From positions 17,451-81,450 of the forward strand of contig NZ_JAODNM010000109.1 in assembly GCF_025464955.1 (NCBI RefSeq): DNA of 64,000 nucleotides. Reading direction: 5' to 3'. The notes beneath the pieces were generated by a model that worked only from the letters and a program-made list of their open reading frames with translations, ran no database searches and was not told the origin of the DNA. A program made the translations under genes and the position numbers. This DNA is from Amycolatopsis sp. GTDB taxonomy: Bacteria > Actinomycetota > Actinomycetes > Mycobacteriales > Pseudonocardiaceae. Of this stretch, positions 8,843 to 17,491 are shown piece by piece. The stretch's first letter is position 1; every line of letters begins with the position of its first letter.

Positions 8843-8982
8843 GTACACCGCCCGTAAGGGAGGACCCCAGTTATTCCGGATCGTATGACGCGGTCGGCCG
8901 AATGGCTAGCTCCATTCGGATGGCCGGGCCGTGAACTGTTCGTGTGCGCGGGCGGGAGTTCCGGCGTTGTTAGGCTCGGCTG

Positions 8983-9612
8983 GTGAGCGACCAACCCGGA
9001 TTGCGTGAGCGGAAGAAGCAGCGGACCCGCGAGACCATCTCGAGCACGGCGATCTCCCTGTTCCTCGAGACCGGTTTCGACCAGGTTTCGGTTGCGGAGG
9101 TCGCCGAAGCGGCCGAGGTGTCGAAGCGAACGCTGTTCGCCTACTTTCCGAGGAAAGAGGACCTGGTCATGCATCGCCTCGCGGACCACGAGACGGAAAG
9201 CGCCCGCGTGGTGCGGGAACGGCCCGCCCGCCAGGCGCCGTTGACGGCCCTGCGGAACCATTTCGCCGCCGGGCTTGGCGACCGCGATCCGATCACCGGC
9301 CTCAACGACCGGCCCGAGATCGTCGCCCTCGCGCAGATGGTGCTCACCACCCCGGCCCTGACCGTCCGGATGCTGCGGTTCAACGCGGGCGCCGAAGCCG
9401 CGCTGGCCGACGCGCTGCGTGCGACAGCGTGGGTCGATCCGGTGGTCGCCAGGCTCGTTTCCGCGCAGATCGTCGCCGTGCGTTACACGCTGTCGGTGGA
9501 CAATTCGACCGCGATGGCCGGTGGGCTGAGCGCGGACGAGCGGTACCCGGCCGCCGTCGCCGCGGCCGACCAGGGCTTCGACATGTTGCGTGACGGCGTG
9601 AAACTCGGTTGA
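8983..9612 (+). CDS. TetR family transcriptional regulator
   Basis: 209 residues from GTG 8983. Residues about 10-60 contain the TetR helix-turn-helix (TISSTAISLFLETGFDQVSVAEVAEAAEVSKRTLFAYFPRKEDL, shown here only to locate it; key residues are F in LFLETGF and the YF of AYFPRKEDL). The C-terminal part is a helical ligand/dimer domain with no recognisable ligand. It is transcribed divergently from the SARP regulator and no enzyme gene follows on its strand, so its target could be itself or the regulator. Confidence 0.88.
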   Translation: MSDQPGLRERKKQRTRETISSTAISLFLETGFDQVSVAEVAEAAEVSKRTLFAYFPRKEDLVMHRLADHETESARVVRERPARQAPLTALRNHFAAGLGDRDPITGLNDRPEIVALAQMVLTTPALTVRMLRFNAGAEAALADALRATAWVDPVVARLVSAQIVAVRYTLSVDNSTAMAGGLSADERYPAAVAAADQGFDMLRDGVKLG

Positions 9613-9892
9613 GGCGGACAAGAACGGCTTTCTTCTTGCCGTCCGTGTTCGTGCGCTCGTCGGGTTACCGCACCGCCGTCCGTAAATGCACAAAAAAATC
9701 CCGGCGCCACTGGGATCGGCCTTAAGGCTGCCCGGCGCCCAGGGCGGCGAGGCGGTATTCGGTGAGTTTCCAGGTTGTGAAAATGAGAAAGGCCGGGCCG
9801 GCGCGGCCGGAAACGGTTCTGTGAATGATTCGGTGCCATCGGAAAGGCGATCGCCGCGGCCGCGGCGGCCGGTGGCGGAACCGTGGATGGTT
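9613..9892. other. Intergenic region with no recognised gene
   Basis: 280 bases between the TetR gene and the end of the GH63 gene, which converge here. Only a weak hairpin (ACGGC, nine-base loop, GCCGT) just after the TetR stop is visible, possibly a terminator. No supported coding sequence. Confidence 0.4.
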
Positions 9893-11218
9893 CTAAGTGG
9901 CCGGAACGCTCACGAGCAGGTCGACGGTGAGGGCAGCGGTCCAGCTGAACGACCGGGCGCCGTGGCCCTCACCGATAACCGGGTCGGAGTACTCCGCGAA
10001 GTCCGTGCGCCACGCGGAATCGAGCAGATCGGACCGCAGGCGGCGGGCCAGACCGGGTTCACCGTGGGCGAGCAGGCCACGGTGAACCAGCCAGCCGATG
10101 TTGGTCCACGCCGGGCCGCGCCAGTACTTCGCGGGGTCGAATCCGGCCGCGGTGAGGTCGTAACTCGGCACCCCGAGCGCGATGCCGAGGCCGAACCGTG
10201 GCCCGGTCGCGGTCGCCAGCAACTCGGCGGCGACAGGCAGTTCCGGCAGCAGCAGCGGCAGGAGTCCGGTGCAGGTGAACTCCTGCGACAGCTTGCCGGT
10301 GAGCACGTCGCGGGTAAAGAAGAAGCGGGACTCGGCGTCCCAGAGGTGTTCGACGAGGGCGTCCATGATGCGCGCGGCGGTCTCCGCGTGCCGCGACGGC
10401 AGGCCGAGCTCGGTGGCGATCTCGTCCAACGCCAGTTCCGACGCGGCGAGCAGCGCGTTGAATCCCGGGTCTTCGACGGCGAACCTGTTCTCGCCGTCGA
10501 GCCAGCGCGCGTCGGCGTAGCCGATGTCGCGGTACTCGGTGGCGAGGCGCACGTATCGGCCGTAGTCCTCGTCCGTCGGCCGGTCGGCGGCATGCCCGTG
10601 CTCGAGGTCGCGGCGGGTGAACGCGGCGGGGTCGATCGAGGTCACGGCCGACAGCGGGACGTCCCACGCCGGACTGTTGTCCATGCCCGATTCCCAGGGG
10701 TGCACGATCGAAACGAGGCCGTCCCCGCTGAAATCGCGCCGGGTGCGGAGGTAGGAGTGCCAGGCGACGAGCTTGGGGTACATCTCGGCCAGGAAGCCCG
10801 CGTGGTTCGAACCCGCGCGGTCGGCCCGGTGGACCTCCCAGACGGCGAGCGCGTGCACCGGCGGCTGCACGATGCCGGAGGTGGCGCCGGTCTGCCAGAA
10901 ACCGGGGCCGGGGAAGTACGCCTCGGGCGGGGTGGCGAGGTCGAACAGGATGTGCGGAACCCGGCCGCCCGCCCACTGGCCGGTGAACAGGGTCCGCAGT
11001 TCACGCCGGGCTCGGCTGGGGGAAAGGTGCCGCATGCCCAGCGAGATGAACGCCGAGTCCCAGCTCCACTGGTGGGGGTACAGCGAACGCGAGGGAACCG
11101 TCGACGAGCCGAGCCAGTTCGCCGCGAGGACGTTCGTCGCGGCCGCCAGCAGCCAGCCCTCGGTATCTCCCGGCGCGCTTGCCGAGCCCGGCCGGGCGAG
11201 ATGGGCGACACTGGGCAT
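9893..11218 (-). CDS. GH63-like glycosidase (glucosylglycerate/mannosylglycerate hydrolase or trehalase-like)
   Basis: 441 residues, no signal peptide, so cytoplasmic. Start ATG 11218. The (alpha/alpha)6 barrel signatures are clear: YPHQWSWDSAFISLG near residue 47, GIVQPPVHALAVWEV, HPWESGMDNSPAWD (residues about 168-181) with conserved acidic residues, and WRGPAWTNIGWLVHRGL. These match GH63 enzymes such as glucosylglycerate or mannosylglycerate hydrolases and glucosidase-type trehalases. The exact sugar is not determined. Its promoter faces the ROK repressor gene at 11342, with overlapping palindromes between, so it is probably repressed until its sugar is present. Confidence 0.8.
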   Translation of the reverse strand: MPSVAHLARPGSASAPGDTEGWLLAAATNVLAANWLGSSTVPSRSLYPHQWSWDSAFISLGMRHLSPSRARRELRTLFTGQWAGGRVPHILFDLATPPEAYFPGPGFWQTGATSGIVQPPVHALAVWEVHRADRAGSNHAGFLAEMYPKLVAWHSYLRTRRDFSGDGLVSIVHPWESGMDNSPAWDVPLSAVTSIDPAAFTRRDLEHGHAADRPTDEDYGRYVRLATEYRDIGYADARWLDGENRFAVEDPGFNALLAASELALDEIATELGLPSRHAETAARIMDALVEHLWDAESRFFFTRDVLTGKLSQEFTCTGLLPLLLPELPVAAELLATATGPRFGLGIALGVPSYDLTAAGFDPAKYWRGPAWTNIGWLVHRGLLAHGEPGLARRLRSDLLDSAWRTDFAEYSDPVIGEGHGARSFSWTAALTVDLLVSVPAT

Positions 11219-11279
11219 TCGAACCCCCGGCTCAACGGAATGTTTCGGTTATGTGTCCAACTTATCTCCTACTTATGTC

Positions 11280-11301
11280 TTGTCAATGGACAAAAGTGTC
11301 C
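11280..11301. promoter_or_regulatory. Overlapping palindromes between GH63 and ROK genes (probable ROK operator)
   Basis: TTGTC-AATG-GACAA (11280-11293) overlaps GGACA-AAAG-TGTCC (11288-11301). Two interlocked dyads in the 123-base divergent gap are what an autoregulated ROK repressor controlling the GH63 gene would need. Confidence 0.55.
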
Positions 11302-11341
11302 GCGGGCATGACCTACACCACAGCGCGAGGGGTGTCCTGAC

Positions 11342-12538
11342 GTGGCAGATGCCAACCTGACGCCCGCGACGAGCGCGGGCGAGCTGCTCCGGCTCGTGCG
11401 GACCGGGCAGGCGACGACGCGCAAGGCGCTGCAGAACCTCAGCGGGCTCTCGAGGTCGACGCTGACCAGCCGATTGGACGCCCTGCAGTCGGCAGGCTGG
11501 CTCACCGAGTCCGGCCAGGAGGACTCCACCGGCGGACGCCCGGCGCGGCAGCTGCGCTTTAACAACCGCCATGGCGTGCTGCTCACGGCCAGCATCGACA
11601 CCATGCACGCCGAGGTCGCGGTCACCGACCTCGGCGGGCAACGGCTGGCCAGACGTGCGGGCGCGATGCGGGTCGCCGACGGCCCGGAGCCGGTGCTCGA
11701 CCGTGTGCTCGGCTGGTTCCGCGGGTTGCTGGCCGACTGCGGGCACCGGCTCGACGAGGTCCGCGGTGTCGGGCTGTCGGTGCCGGGTCCGGTCGACCAC
11801 CTTCTCGGCCGTCCGGTCCAGCCGCCGATCATGCCGGGCTGGGACGGGTTCGACATCCCCGGTTACGTCGGCGCGCGGGTGCCGGCGCCGGTGCTCGTCG
11901 ACAACGACGCGAACGTGATGGCGCTCGGCGCCCAGCGTGCGGGGTTCGCCGACAGCCCGGCGTTCGTGCTGGTCAAGGTGTCGACCGGGATCGGCGCGGG
12001 GCTGATCGTCGGCGGCGAGGTCTACCGCGGGATCGACGGCGGCGCCGGCGACATCGGGCACATCCGGCTGCCGGGCTCGTCGGCCGCGCGCTGCATGTGC
12101 GGGTCCACCGGCTGCCTGGCCGCGGTCGCGAGCGGCGGGGCGCTCGCCGCGCGGCTGACCGAGCTGGGGCAGCCCACGGCGTCCGGTTCGGGTGTGCGGA
12201 AGCGGGTGCTCGACGGCGAGTCGGACGCGGTGCGGTTGACCCGCGTCGCCGGGCGGCAGGTCGGTGAGGTGCTCGCGACGCTCATCTGCGTGGTCAACCC
12301 CGGCGTGCTGGTGATCGCCGGCGACCTCGCCGAGCCGCATTTCGTGGCGGGGGTGCGGGAAACGCTCTACCAGCGGGCCCTGCCCAGGGCGACCCAGCGG
12401 CTCCGGATCGAGATCAGCGAGCCGGCCGAGGGCGTAGCGATCGCCGGAGCCTGTGCGATGGTGGTGGAATCGGTATTCGCGCCGGCCGAAGTGGACCGGC
12501 GGCTGGCCGTCCTTTCGTCGGTAACGACAAGTCGATAA
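11342..12538 (+). CDS. ROK family transcriptional repressor
   Basis: 398 residues from GTG 11342. An N-terminal winged helix (TRKALQNLSGLSRSTLTSRLDALQSAGWL, about residues 27-55; the turn is GLSRST) is joined to a ROK sugar-kinase-like domain: GLSVPGPVD, LVDNDANVMALG, STGIGAGLIVGGEVYRG and the zinc motif region CMCGSTGCLAAVASGGAL. ROK repressors sense a sugar. The gene is divergent from the GH63 glycosidase, its likely target. A strong hairpin follows at 12575-12599. Confidence 0.92.
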   Translation: MADANLTPATSAGELLRLVRTGQATTRKALQNLSGLSRSTLTSRLDALQSAGWLTESGQEDSTGGRPARQLRFNNRHGVLLTASIDTMHAEVAVTDLGGQRLARRAGAMRVADGPEPVLDRVLGWFRGLLADCGHRLDEVRGVGLSVPGPVDHLLGRPVQPPIMPGWDGFDIPGYVGARVPAPVLVDNDANVMALGAQRAGFADSPAFVLVKVSTGIGAGLIVGGEVYRGIDGGAGDIGHIRLPGSSAARCMCGSTGCLAAVASGGALAARLTELGQPTASGSGVRKRVLDGESDAVRLTRVAGRQVGEVLATLICVVNPGVLVIAGDLAEPHFVAGVRETLYQRALPRATQRLRIEISEPAEGVAIAGACAMVVESVFAPAEVDRRLAVLSSVTTSR

Positions 12539-12574
12539 TCGCGTCCGGTTTTGAGAACCCGCCGAAAGTAGGTA

Positions 12575-12599
12575 GCGGACTCGGATATCAGGAGTCCGC
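12575..12599 (+). terminator. Hairpin after ROK gene
   Basis: GCGGACTC (12575-12582) pairs with GAGTCCGC (12592-12599) around a nine-base loop, 36 bases past the ROK stop codon. There is no long T-run, as is common in actinomycetes. Confidence 0.6.
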
Positions 12600-12830
12600 C
12601 TTCGTCGGCGTTGCCTTCTGGCGTGCGCCAGCGGGGAAGGTTTCCCCAGGACGATTTTCCCAAAAGGGACTTTCCGTGGTCCATCCTTAATGGACACTCA
12701 AGTGGTAAATTTCTCCCCACTTCATAACATTCTCGTCTCTTGGAGGGTTTCCCACCCGGGCATGGCACCCGCGATCTATTCTCTGGCGTGGTCCGCCCAT
12801 ATCCCGGGCCGGCATCGAGAGGGAGTCCTA

Positions 12831-14795
12831 GTGCGAAGAACCCTTACCTTGTTCATGACCCTTGCGCTGGCGGGAGGAATCACCGCCGCGGTGGCCGCGC
12901 CTGCCGATGCCCAGGGGCGTTCGACCATTCCGCAGTCGCATCCGTTGTGGGCGAACCCGCAGACGAAGGTTGCCGACTCGGCGCCGGCGGCCAAGATGAG
13001 CTTCCGGGTCTACCTGAACCTGCGCGATGAGGCGGCCGCCGAGGCCGCGGCGCAGTCGGTGTCCTCTCCGGACAGTCCCAACTACCGCCACTACCTGAGC
13101 ACCGACCAGGTTCGCGACCAGTTCGCGGCCAGCGACACCACGGTGTCCGCGGTGAAGAACTGGCTGTCCGGCAGCGGGTTCGCCATCGGCGACGTGCCTT
13201 CGAACAAGGCGTATGTCGAGGCGACCGGCACGACCGACCAGGTCCAGCACGCCTTCGACGTCAACCTCGCCAAGTACAAGGTGAAGGGCCAGACGCTCCG
13301 CGCGTCGAACAAGGACCTTTCGGTCCCGGCTTCGCTCGCCGGTGACGTCATCGGCGTCGTCGGTGTCGACCAGGCCACGTCGCTGTTCAAGCCCAACAAC
13401 ACCACCGGTGCGGCCACCGACAGCGCGGCGACTCCGACCGACGATCCGGTTCCGCCGCCGTCGAAGGGTTTCCGCAACGCCAGGCCGTGCAGCGCTTACT
13501 ACGGCGAGAAGGTCGACACGACCGACCCGGCGTACAACGGCAAGCAGTTGCCCTACGCGCCGTGTGGGTACACCCCCGCCCAGCTGCGTTCGGCCTACGG
13601 GGTCGACAAGGTCGGCGCCAACGGCAAGGGCACCACGATCGCGATCGTGGACGCCTTCGCTTCGCCGACGATCTTCCAGGACGCGAGCCGGTACGCGAAC
13701 ACCAACGACCCGGCGAACCCGCTGAAGGCGTCGCAGTTCTCGCAGCACGTCTTTCCGGCCACCCCCGGCCAGTCGGCTCCGGACCAGTGTGACGCCTCCG
13801 GTTGGTACGGCGAGGAGACCCTCGACGTCGAGGCCGCACACGGCCTCGCGCCGGGCGCGAACATCCTCTACGTCGGCGGTGCGGACTGCCAGAACACCGG
13901 CCTCGACACCGCGCTGAACTACATCGTCGCCGGCCACAAGGCCGACATCATCTCGAACTCCTACGGCGACACCGGCGAGGACATCCCCGCCGACGAGGTG
14001 AAGGCGTTCAACCAGATCTCGCTGCAGGCCGTGCTCGAGGGCATCGGCGTGTACTTCTCCTCCGGTGACAACGGCGACGAGGTCGCCCGTCTCGGCACGC
14101 CTTCGCCGGACTACTCGGCTTCGGCGCCGTGGATCACCGCGGTCGGCGGCACCAGTCTCGCGGTCGGCAAGGACGGCAAGAAGGTGTTCGAAACCGGTTG
14201 GGAGACCGGCAAGAGCGTCCTGACCAACGGTGCCTACACCCCGGGCTTCCCGGGCGGGTACACCTCCGGTGCCGGCGGTGGCACGAGCCGCCTGTTCAAG
14301 CAGCCCTTCTACCAGAAGGGTGTCGTCCCGGACTCCCTGTCGACGCTGAACCAGACCGGTAACACCAAGGGCCGCGTGGTTCCGGACATCTCCGCCGTCG
14401 CGGACCCGAACACCGGCTTCCTGGTCGGCCAGACCCAGACCTTCCCCGAAGGTGTGAGCTACGACCAGTACCGCATCGGTGGCACCAGCCTCGCGTCGCC
14501 GGTCTTCGCGGGCATCATGGCCGTGGCCGACAGCTTCGACCACTTCCACCACGGGTTCATCAACCCGGTCATCTACCAGCTGACGTCGAAGACCTCGGCG
14601 ATCAGCGACGTCAAGCACGTGGACGGTGCCGTCGAGCGCGTCGACTACGCCAACTCGGTGGATGCTTCCGCCGGGCTCATCACGTCGGCTCGCAACTTGG
14701 ACTACCCGAACCTGACGATCCACACCACCAAGGGCTACGACACCACGACGGGCCTCGGCTCGCCGAACGGACTGTTGTTCCTCTTGCTCGTCTAG
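12831..14795 (+). CDS. Secreted S53 family peptidase (sedolisin/kumamolisin) with pro-domain
   Basis: 654 residues. GTG 12831 is chosen since GAGAGGGAG lies six bases upstream and a signal peptide follows (RRTLTLFMTLALAGG...ADAQG, about 28 residues). Residues about 50-185 are the pro-kumamolisin activation domain (SPDSPNYRHYLSTDQV). The peptidase domain has Glu328 and Asp332 in GEETLDVEAAHG, Asp413 in SSGDNGD (oxyanion hole) and Ser553 in GGTSLASP, the full sedolisin set. The C-terminal YDTTTGLGSPN belongs to the calcium site. An acid-acting exoprotease that would self-activate outside the cell. A 19-bp hairpin ends the unit. Confidence 0.95.
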   Translation: MRRTLTLFMTLALAGGITAAVAAPADAQGRSTIPQSHPLWANPQTKVADSAPAAKMSFRVYLNLRDEAAAEAAAQSVSSPDSPNYRHYLSTDQVRDQFAASDTTVSAVKNWLSGSGFAIGDVPSNKAYVEATGTTDQVQHAFDVNLAKYKVKGQTLRASNKDLSVPASLAGDVIGVVGVDQATSLFKPNNTTGAATDSAATPTDDPVPPPSKGFRNARPCSAYYGEKVDTTDPAYNGKQLPYAPCGYTPAQLRSAYGVDKVGANGKGTTIAIVDAFASPTIFQDASRYANTNDPANPLKASQFSQHVFPATPGQSAPDQCDASGWYGEETLDVEAAHGLAPGANILYVGGADCQNTGLDTALNYIVAGHKADIISNSYGDTGEDIPADEVKAFNQISLQAVLEGIGVYFSSGDNGDEVARLGTPSPDYSASAPWITAVGGTSLAVGKDGKKVFETGWETGKSVLTNGAYTPGFPGGYTSGAGGGTSRLFKQPFYQKGVVPDSLSTLNQTGNTKGRVVPDISAVADPNTGFLVGQTQTFPEGVSYDQYRIGGTSLASPVFAGIMAVADSFDHFHHGFINPVIYQLTSKTSAISDVKHVDGAVERVDYANSVDASAGLITSARNLDYPNLTIHTTKGYDTTTGLGSPNGLLFLLLV

Positions 14796-14807
14796 CTGGT
14801 TCCACGG

Positions 14808-14848
14808 AAAGGGCCGTTCCTCGCACCGAGTGCGAGGAACGGCCCTTT
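14808..14848. terminator. Bidirectional terminator between sedolisin and cyclophilin genes
   Basis: A 19-base perfect stem beginning AAAGGGCCGTTCC (14808-14826) pairs with 14830-14848 around a three-base loop. The two genes converge here, so it can serve both. Confidence 0.85.
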
Positions 14849-14871
14849 CGCTGTGTTCGAGTCCCTTTCGG

Positions 14872-15615
14872 CTACCAGGAGAGGCGGGCGTGGGCGATGT
14901 TCGTGGTGCGGACGGGCGCGCCGTCGACGGGGACGGTGCCGGGAGGGGCGGTGGGGTCGGGCGTGACGCCGCCGGCGGCCACCTTGTCCAGCGTCTTCAG
15001 GCCTTCGTTTCCGACGGTCCCGAAGATCGTGTAGTTCGGCCGCAGCGCGGAGTCTCCGAAGACGAGGAAAAACTGGCTGCCGTTGGTGTCCGGCCCGGCG
15101 TTGGCCATCGCCAGCACCCCGCGGGCGTACACCTTGCGCGCGCCGGTCGGGTCGGTCGGCGACGGCGGCAGGTTCGTCGGCAGCTCGTCCTTGAAGCTGT
15201 AGCCCGGCCCGCCTTCACCCGTACCCGTCGGGTCGCCGCACTGCAGGACCTTCAACGTCGAGTACGTCGTGAGCCGGTGGCACGTCGTGTGGTCGTAGAA
15301 ACCGCTGAGCGTCAGGTGCAGGAAGCTCTGCACTGTGCACGGCGCCTCCGCGCGGTTCAGTTTGAGCGGGATGTCGCCCTGGTTCGTCTTCAGCTTGACG
15401 TCGACGCTGCCGTGGTCCGGCGTGTGCTTCGGGTCCCAGGGCAGGCCGACCGGCCGCGCGGCGGGGTCGTCCGGCGTCGTGGTGTAGCCGCAGGGGCCGT
15501 GGGTGCTCTTCGGTGGCGGCGGGGTGGTGCTCAGTGGGGCCGCCGACGCGGTCGCTGCCGGACCCGCCAGCAGGAAGCCGCCCACGGCCAGGACAGCGAT
15601 CAAGGATTTGCGCAC
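14872..15615 (-). CDS. Secreted cyclophilin-type peptidyl-prolyl cis-trans isomerase
   Basis: 247 residues from ATG 15615, with an AGGTCTTCC-rich leader. Residues 1-26 form a Sec signal peptide (RKSLIAVLAVGGFLLAGPAATASAA). The cyclophilin core follows: GDIPLKLNRAEAPCTVQSFLHL, FYDHTTCHRL, GTGEGGPGYSFKDE, GVLAMANAGPDTNGSQFFL (the conserved AN.G..TNGSQFF substrate-pocket motif) and LRPNYTIFGTV. It would catalyse proline isomerisation on exported proteins. It stands alone between a terminator on its 3' side and palindromic repeats near its 5' side. Confidence 0.93.
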   Translation of the reverse strand: MRKSLIAVLAVGGFLLAGPAATASAAPLSTTPPPPKSTHGPCGYTTTPDDPAARPVGLPWDPKHTPDHGSVDVKLKTNQGDIPLKLNRAEAPCTVQSFLHLTLSGFYDHTTCHRLTTYSTLKVLQCGDPTGTGEGGPGYSFKDELPTNLPPSPTDPTGARKVYARGVLAMANAGPDTNGSQFFLVFGDSALRPNYTIFGTVGNEGLKTLDKVAAGGVTPDPTAPPGTVPVDGAPVRTTNIAHARLSW

Positions 15616-15694
15616 GGAAGACCTCCGGAGTCGGGGTGGAGAATCGCGAACCTACCAACTCCGGCGCTCCCCGCGCTGCCCCCGAAAGCCGGGC

Positions 15695-15766
15695 AACCAT
15701 CGCAACTCGCCGGCGAGTTGCGATGGTTACGGATGCTAAGTACCGCAACTCGACGGCGAGTTGCGG
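15695..15766. repeat. Two CGCAACTCG-type palindromes
   Basis: 15695-15728 is a perfect 34-base palindrome (17-base arms, core CGCAACTCGCCGGCGAGT); 15743-15766 is a second one, CCGCAACTCG-ACGG-CGAGTTGCGG, separated by GGATGCTAAGTA-type sequence. They occupy the gap between the SRPBCC gene end and the cyclophilin gene. Same family as 21120, 41693, 41733, 51385 and 63527. Confidence 0.85.
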
Positions 15767-15772
15767 TCGGGG

Positions 15773-16210
15773 TCAGCTGCGTTCGGCGAGTGCGACGAAC
15801 TTCGCCAGGGAGGTTTTCAGGTCACCCTTGAGGGCGCGGCCCACGGCTGAGCCGATCGGGCCGAACAGGCCCGGTGCGGTGAACTCGGCGTCGATGGAAA
15901 AGGCGGACCCGCGCGCGTCGGGCCGGACGGTCAGGGCGAGCGACACCTTCACGCCGCCCTTGCCATCCCCCGCGAGGGTGATGAGGGTCGGCGGGTCGAA
16001 CGTACGGACGGTCCAGTCGATCCGGTTGCGCAGGCCCTTGACCGAGACGACCGAGGTCAGTGTGGTGCCGGTGGTGATCTCGGCAGGCAGGTCACCGCGC
16101 CAGCCTTCGTGCAGGGACAGCCATTCGCCGAACCCGGACAGGTCGGACGCCGTCGCCCACGCGATGTCCGGCGTCACCGGCATGGTCGCTTCGACGCTCA
16201 CCTTGGGCAT
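15773..16210 (-). CDS. SRPBCC (polyketide cyclase/CoxG-like) family protein
   Basis: 145 residues from ATG 16210, with GGAGG seven bases upstream; longer in-frame starts lack such a site. The sequence has the START/SRPBCC pattern: an initial strand with PVTPDIAWATASDLSGFGEWLSLHEGW, middle strands (TTLTSVVSVKGL) and a long C-terminal helix (GRALKGDLKTSLAKFVALAERS). Such proteins bind hydrophobic ligands or act as cyclases. No ligand or partner is evident. Divergent to the ABC importer that starts at 16414. Confidence 0.75.
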   Translation of the reverse strand: MPKVSVEATMPVTPDIAWATASDLSGFGEWLSLHEGWRGDLPAEITTGTTLTSVVSVKGLRNRIDWTVRTFDPPTLITLAGDGKGGVKVSLALTVRPDARGSAFSIDAEFTAPGLFGPIGSAVGRALKGDLKTSLAKFVALAERS

Positions 16211-16413
16211 CGGTCCTCCAGCTCGTTTCCAGTGTTCTCGGGGACCGTACTTGCCCAGGACGCGATTCGCTCGAGACAGGCCGAACAGGGCAGGCACGTC
16301 TTGTCAAGGTTTACCGGGATTTTCCCGCCATGCGGATGACGATGCAGCCGACGGGATGGACGTGGGATTCTCGGCCGGATAACTGGCATCTCCCTGCGAA
16401 AGGCCCTGCTCCC

Positions 16414-17469
16414 GTGCGCATCAACCCGAGACCCCGAATTCTGGCGGCCGTGCTCGCCGCGACCGCACTGGCCGCCGGGCTCGCCGCCTGCTCGCGGGCG
16501 GACAGCGCCACGGCGCCCGCCGCGAACCAGGGTGCCGCGAGCGAGGTCCGGGTCGGGTACTTCCCCAACGTGACGCACGCCCCCGCGCTGATCGGGGTCA
16601 AGAACGGCTACTTCACCCAGGAGCTCGGTACCACGAAGCTGAGCACGCAGACGTTCAACGCCGGCCCCGACGAGGTCAACGCGCTGCTCGGCAACTCGCT
16701 CGACGTCGCGTTCATCGGTTCCGGCCCGGCGATCAACGCCTTCACCAAGTCGAAGGGCACCATCCAGCTCGTCGCGGGCGCGGTGTCCGGCGGCGCACAG
16801 CTCGTGGTCAAGCCCGGCATCACCTCGCCCGACCAACTCAAGGGCAAGACGATCGCCACCCCGCAGCTCGGCAACACCCAGGATGTGTCGCTGAAGAAGT
16901 ACCTCTCGCAGCAGAAGCTGACCGGCCAGGTCAACATCACCAACCTCGACAACGCGAAGACGCTCGCCGCGTTCACCAAGGGCGACGTCGACGGCGGCTG
17001 GCTGCCGGAGCCGTGGGCGTCCCGGCTCGTCGACGCCGGCGCGAAGGTGCTGGTCGACGAGAAGACGCTGTGGCCGAACGGGCAGTTCCCGAGCACCGTG
17101 GTGATCGTGCGCAGCGAGTTCCTCCAGCAGCACCCGGACACCGTGCGCGAGATCCTCGCCGGTGAGCAGAAGGCCATCGACTGGGCCATCGCCAACCCGG
17201 CCGACGCGAAGACCGCGGTCAACGCGGAGTTGAAGCAGCTGACCAACAGCTCACTGAGCCAGGGCGTACTGGACAGGGCGTTCTCCAACATCGCGCTCGG
17301 CCTCGACCCGATCGCCGCCGAGTACCCCCAGCTCGCCCAGGACTCGGTGACCGCCGGCGTGGTCAAGGACGTCGCAAACCTCAAAGGCTTCGCCGATTTC
17401 GGACCGCTGAACGAGGTACTGAAGGCAGCGGGTAAGCCCGCGGTCGAAGCGCCCGGTCTGACCAAATAG
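16414..17469 (+). CDS. Sulfonate/nitrate/taurine-type ABC transporter substrate-binding lipoprotein
   Basis: 351 residues. GTG 16414 gives a signal ending in the lipobox LAAC; earlier in-frame starts add unlikely residues. The type II binding fold has VGYFPNVTHAPALIGVKNGYF, FNAGPDEVNALLGNSLDVAFIGSGPAINA and VDGGWLPEPWASRLVD, features of SsuA/TauA/NrtA-type proteins. First gene of a three-gene importer with the ATPase 22 bases downstream. The substrate is probably an alkanesulfonate or other small oxyanion. No monooxygenase (SsuD/TauD) is beside it to decide. Confidence 0.85.
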   Translation: MRINPRPRILAAVLAATALAAGLAACSRADSATAPAANQGAASEVRVGYFPNVTHAPALIGVKNGYFTQELGTTKLSTQTFNAGPDEVNALLGNSLDVAFIGSGPAINAFTKSKGTIQLVAGAVSGGAQLVVKPGITSPDQLKGKTIATPQLGNTQDVSLKKYLSQQKLTGQVNITNLDNAKTLAAFTKGDVDGGWLPEPWASRLVDAGAKVLVDEKTLWPNGQFPSTVVIVRSEFLQQHPDTVREILAGEQKAIDWAIANPADAKTAVNAELKQLTNSSLSQGVLDRAFSNIALGLDPIAAEYPQLAQDSVTAGVVKDVANLKGFADFGPLNEVLKAAGKPAVEAPGLTK

Positions 17470-17491
17470 CTTCTGAGAGCAGAGGAACGCG

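Noticed and set aside
12828..14723. Long open frame opposite the sedolisin gene
   Set aside because: Antisense shadow; the plus strand has a full catalytic set and signal peptide.
16331..16413. SAM or other riboswitch in the leader of the sulfonate-type lipoprotein gene
   Set aside because: Short CGGGA-TTT-TCCCG stem is visible at 16315-16327 but I could not match any riboswitch consensus core; a covariance search (Infernal with Rfam SAM families) would decide.
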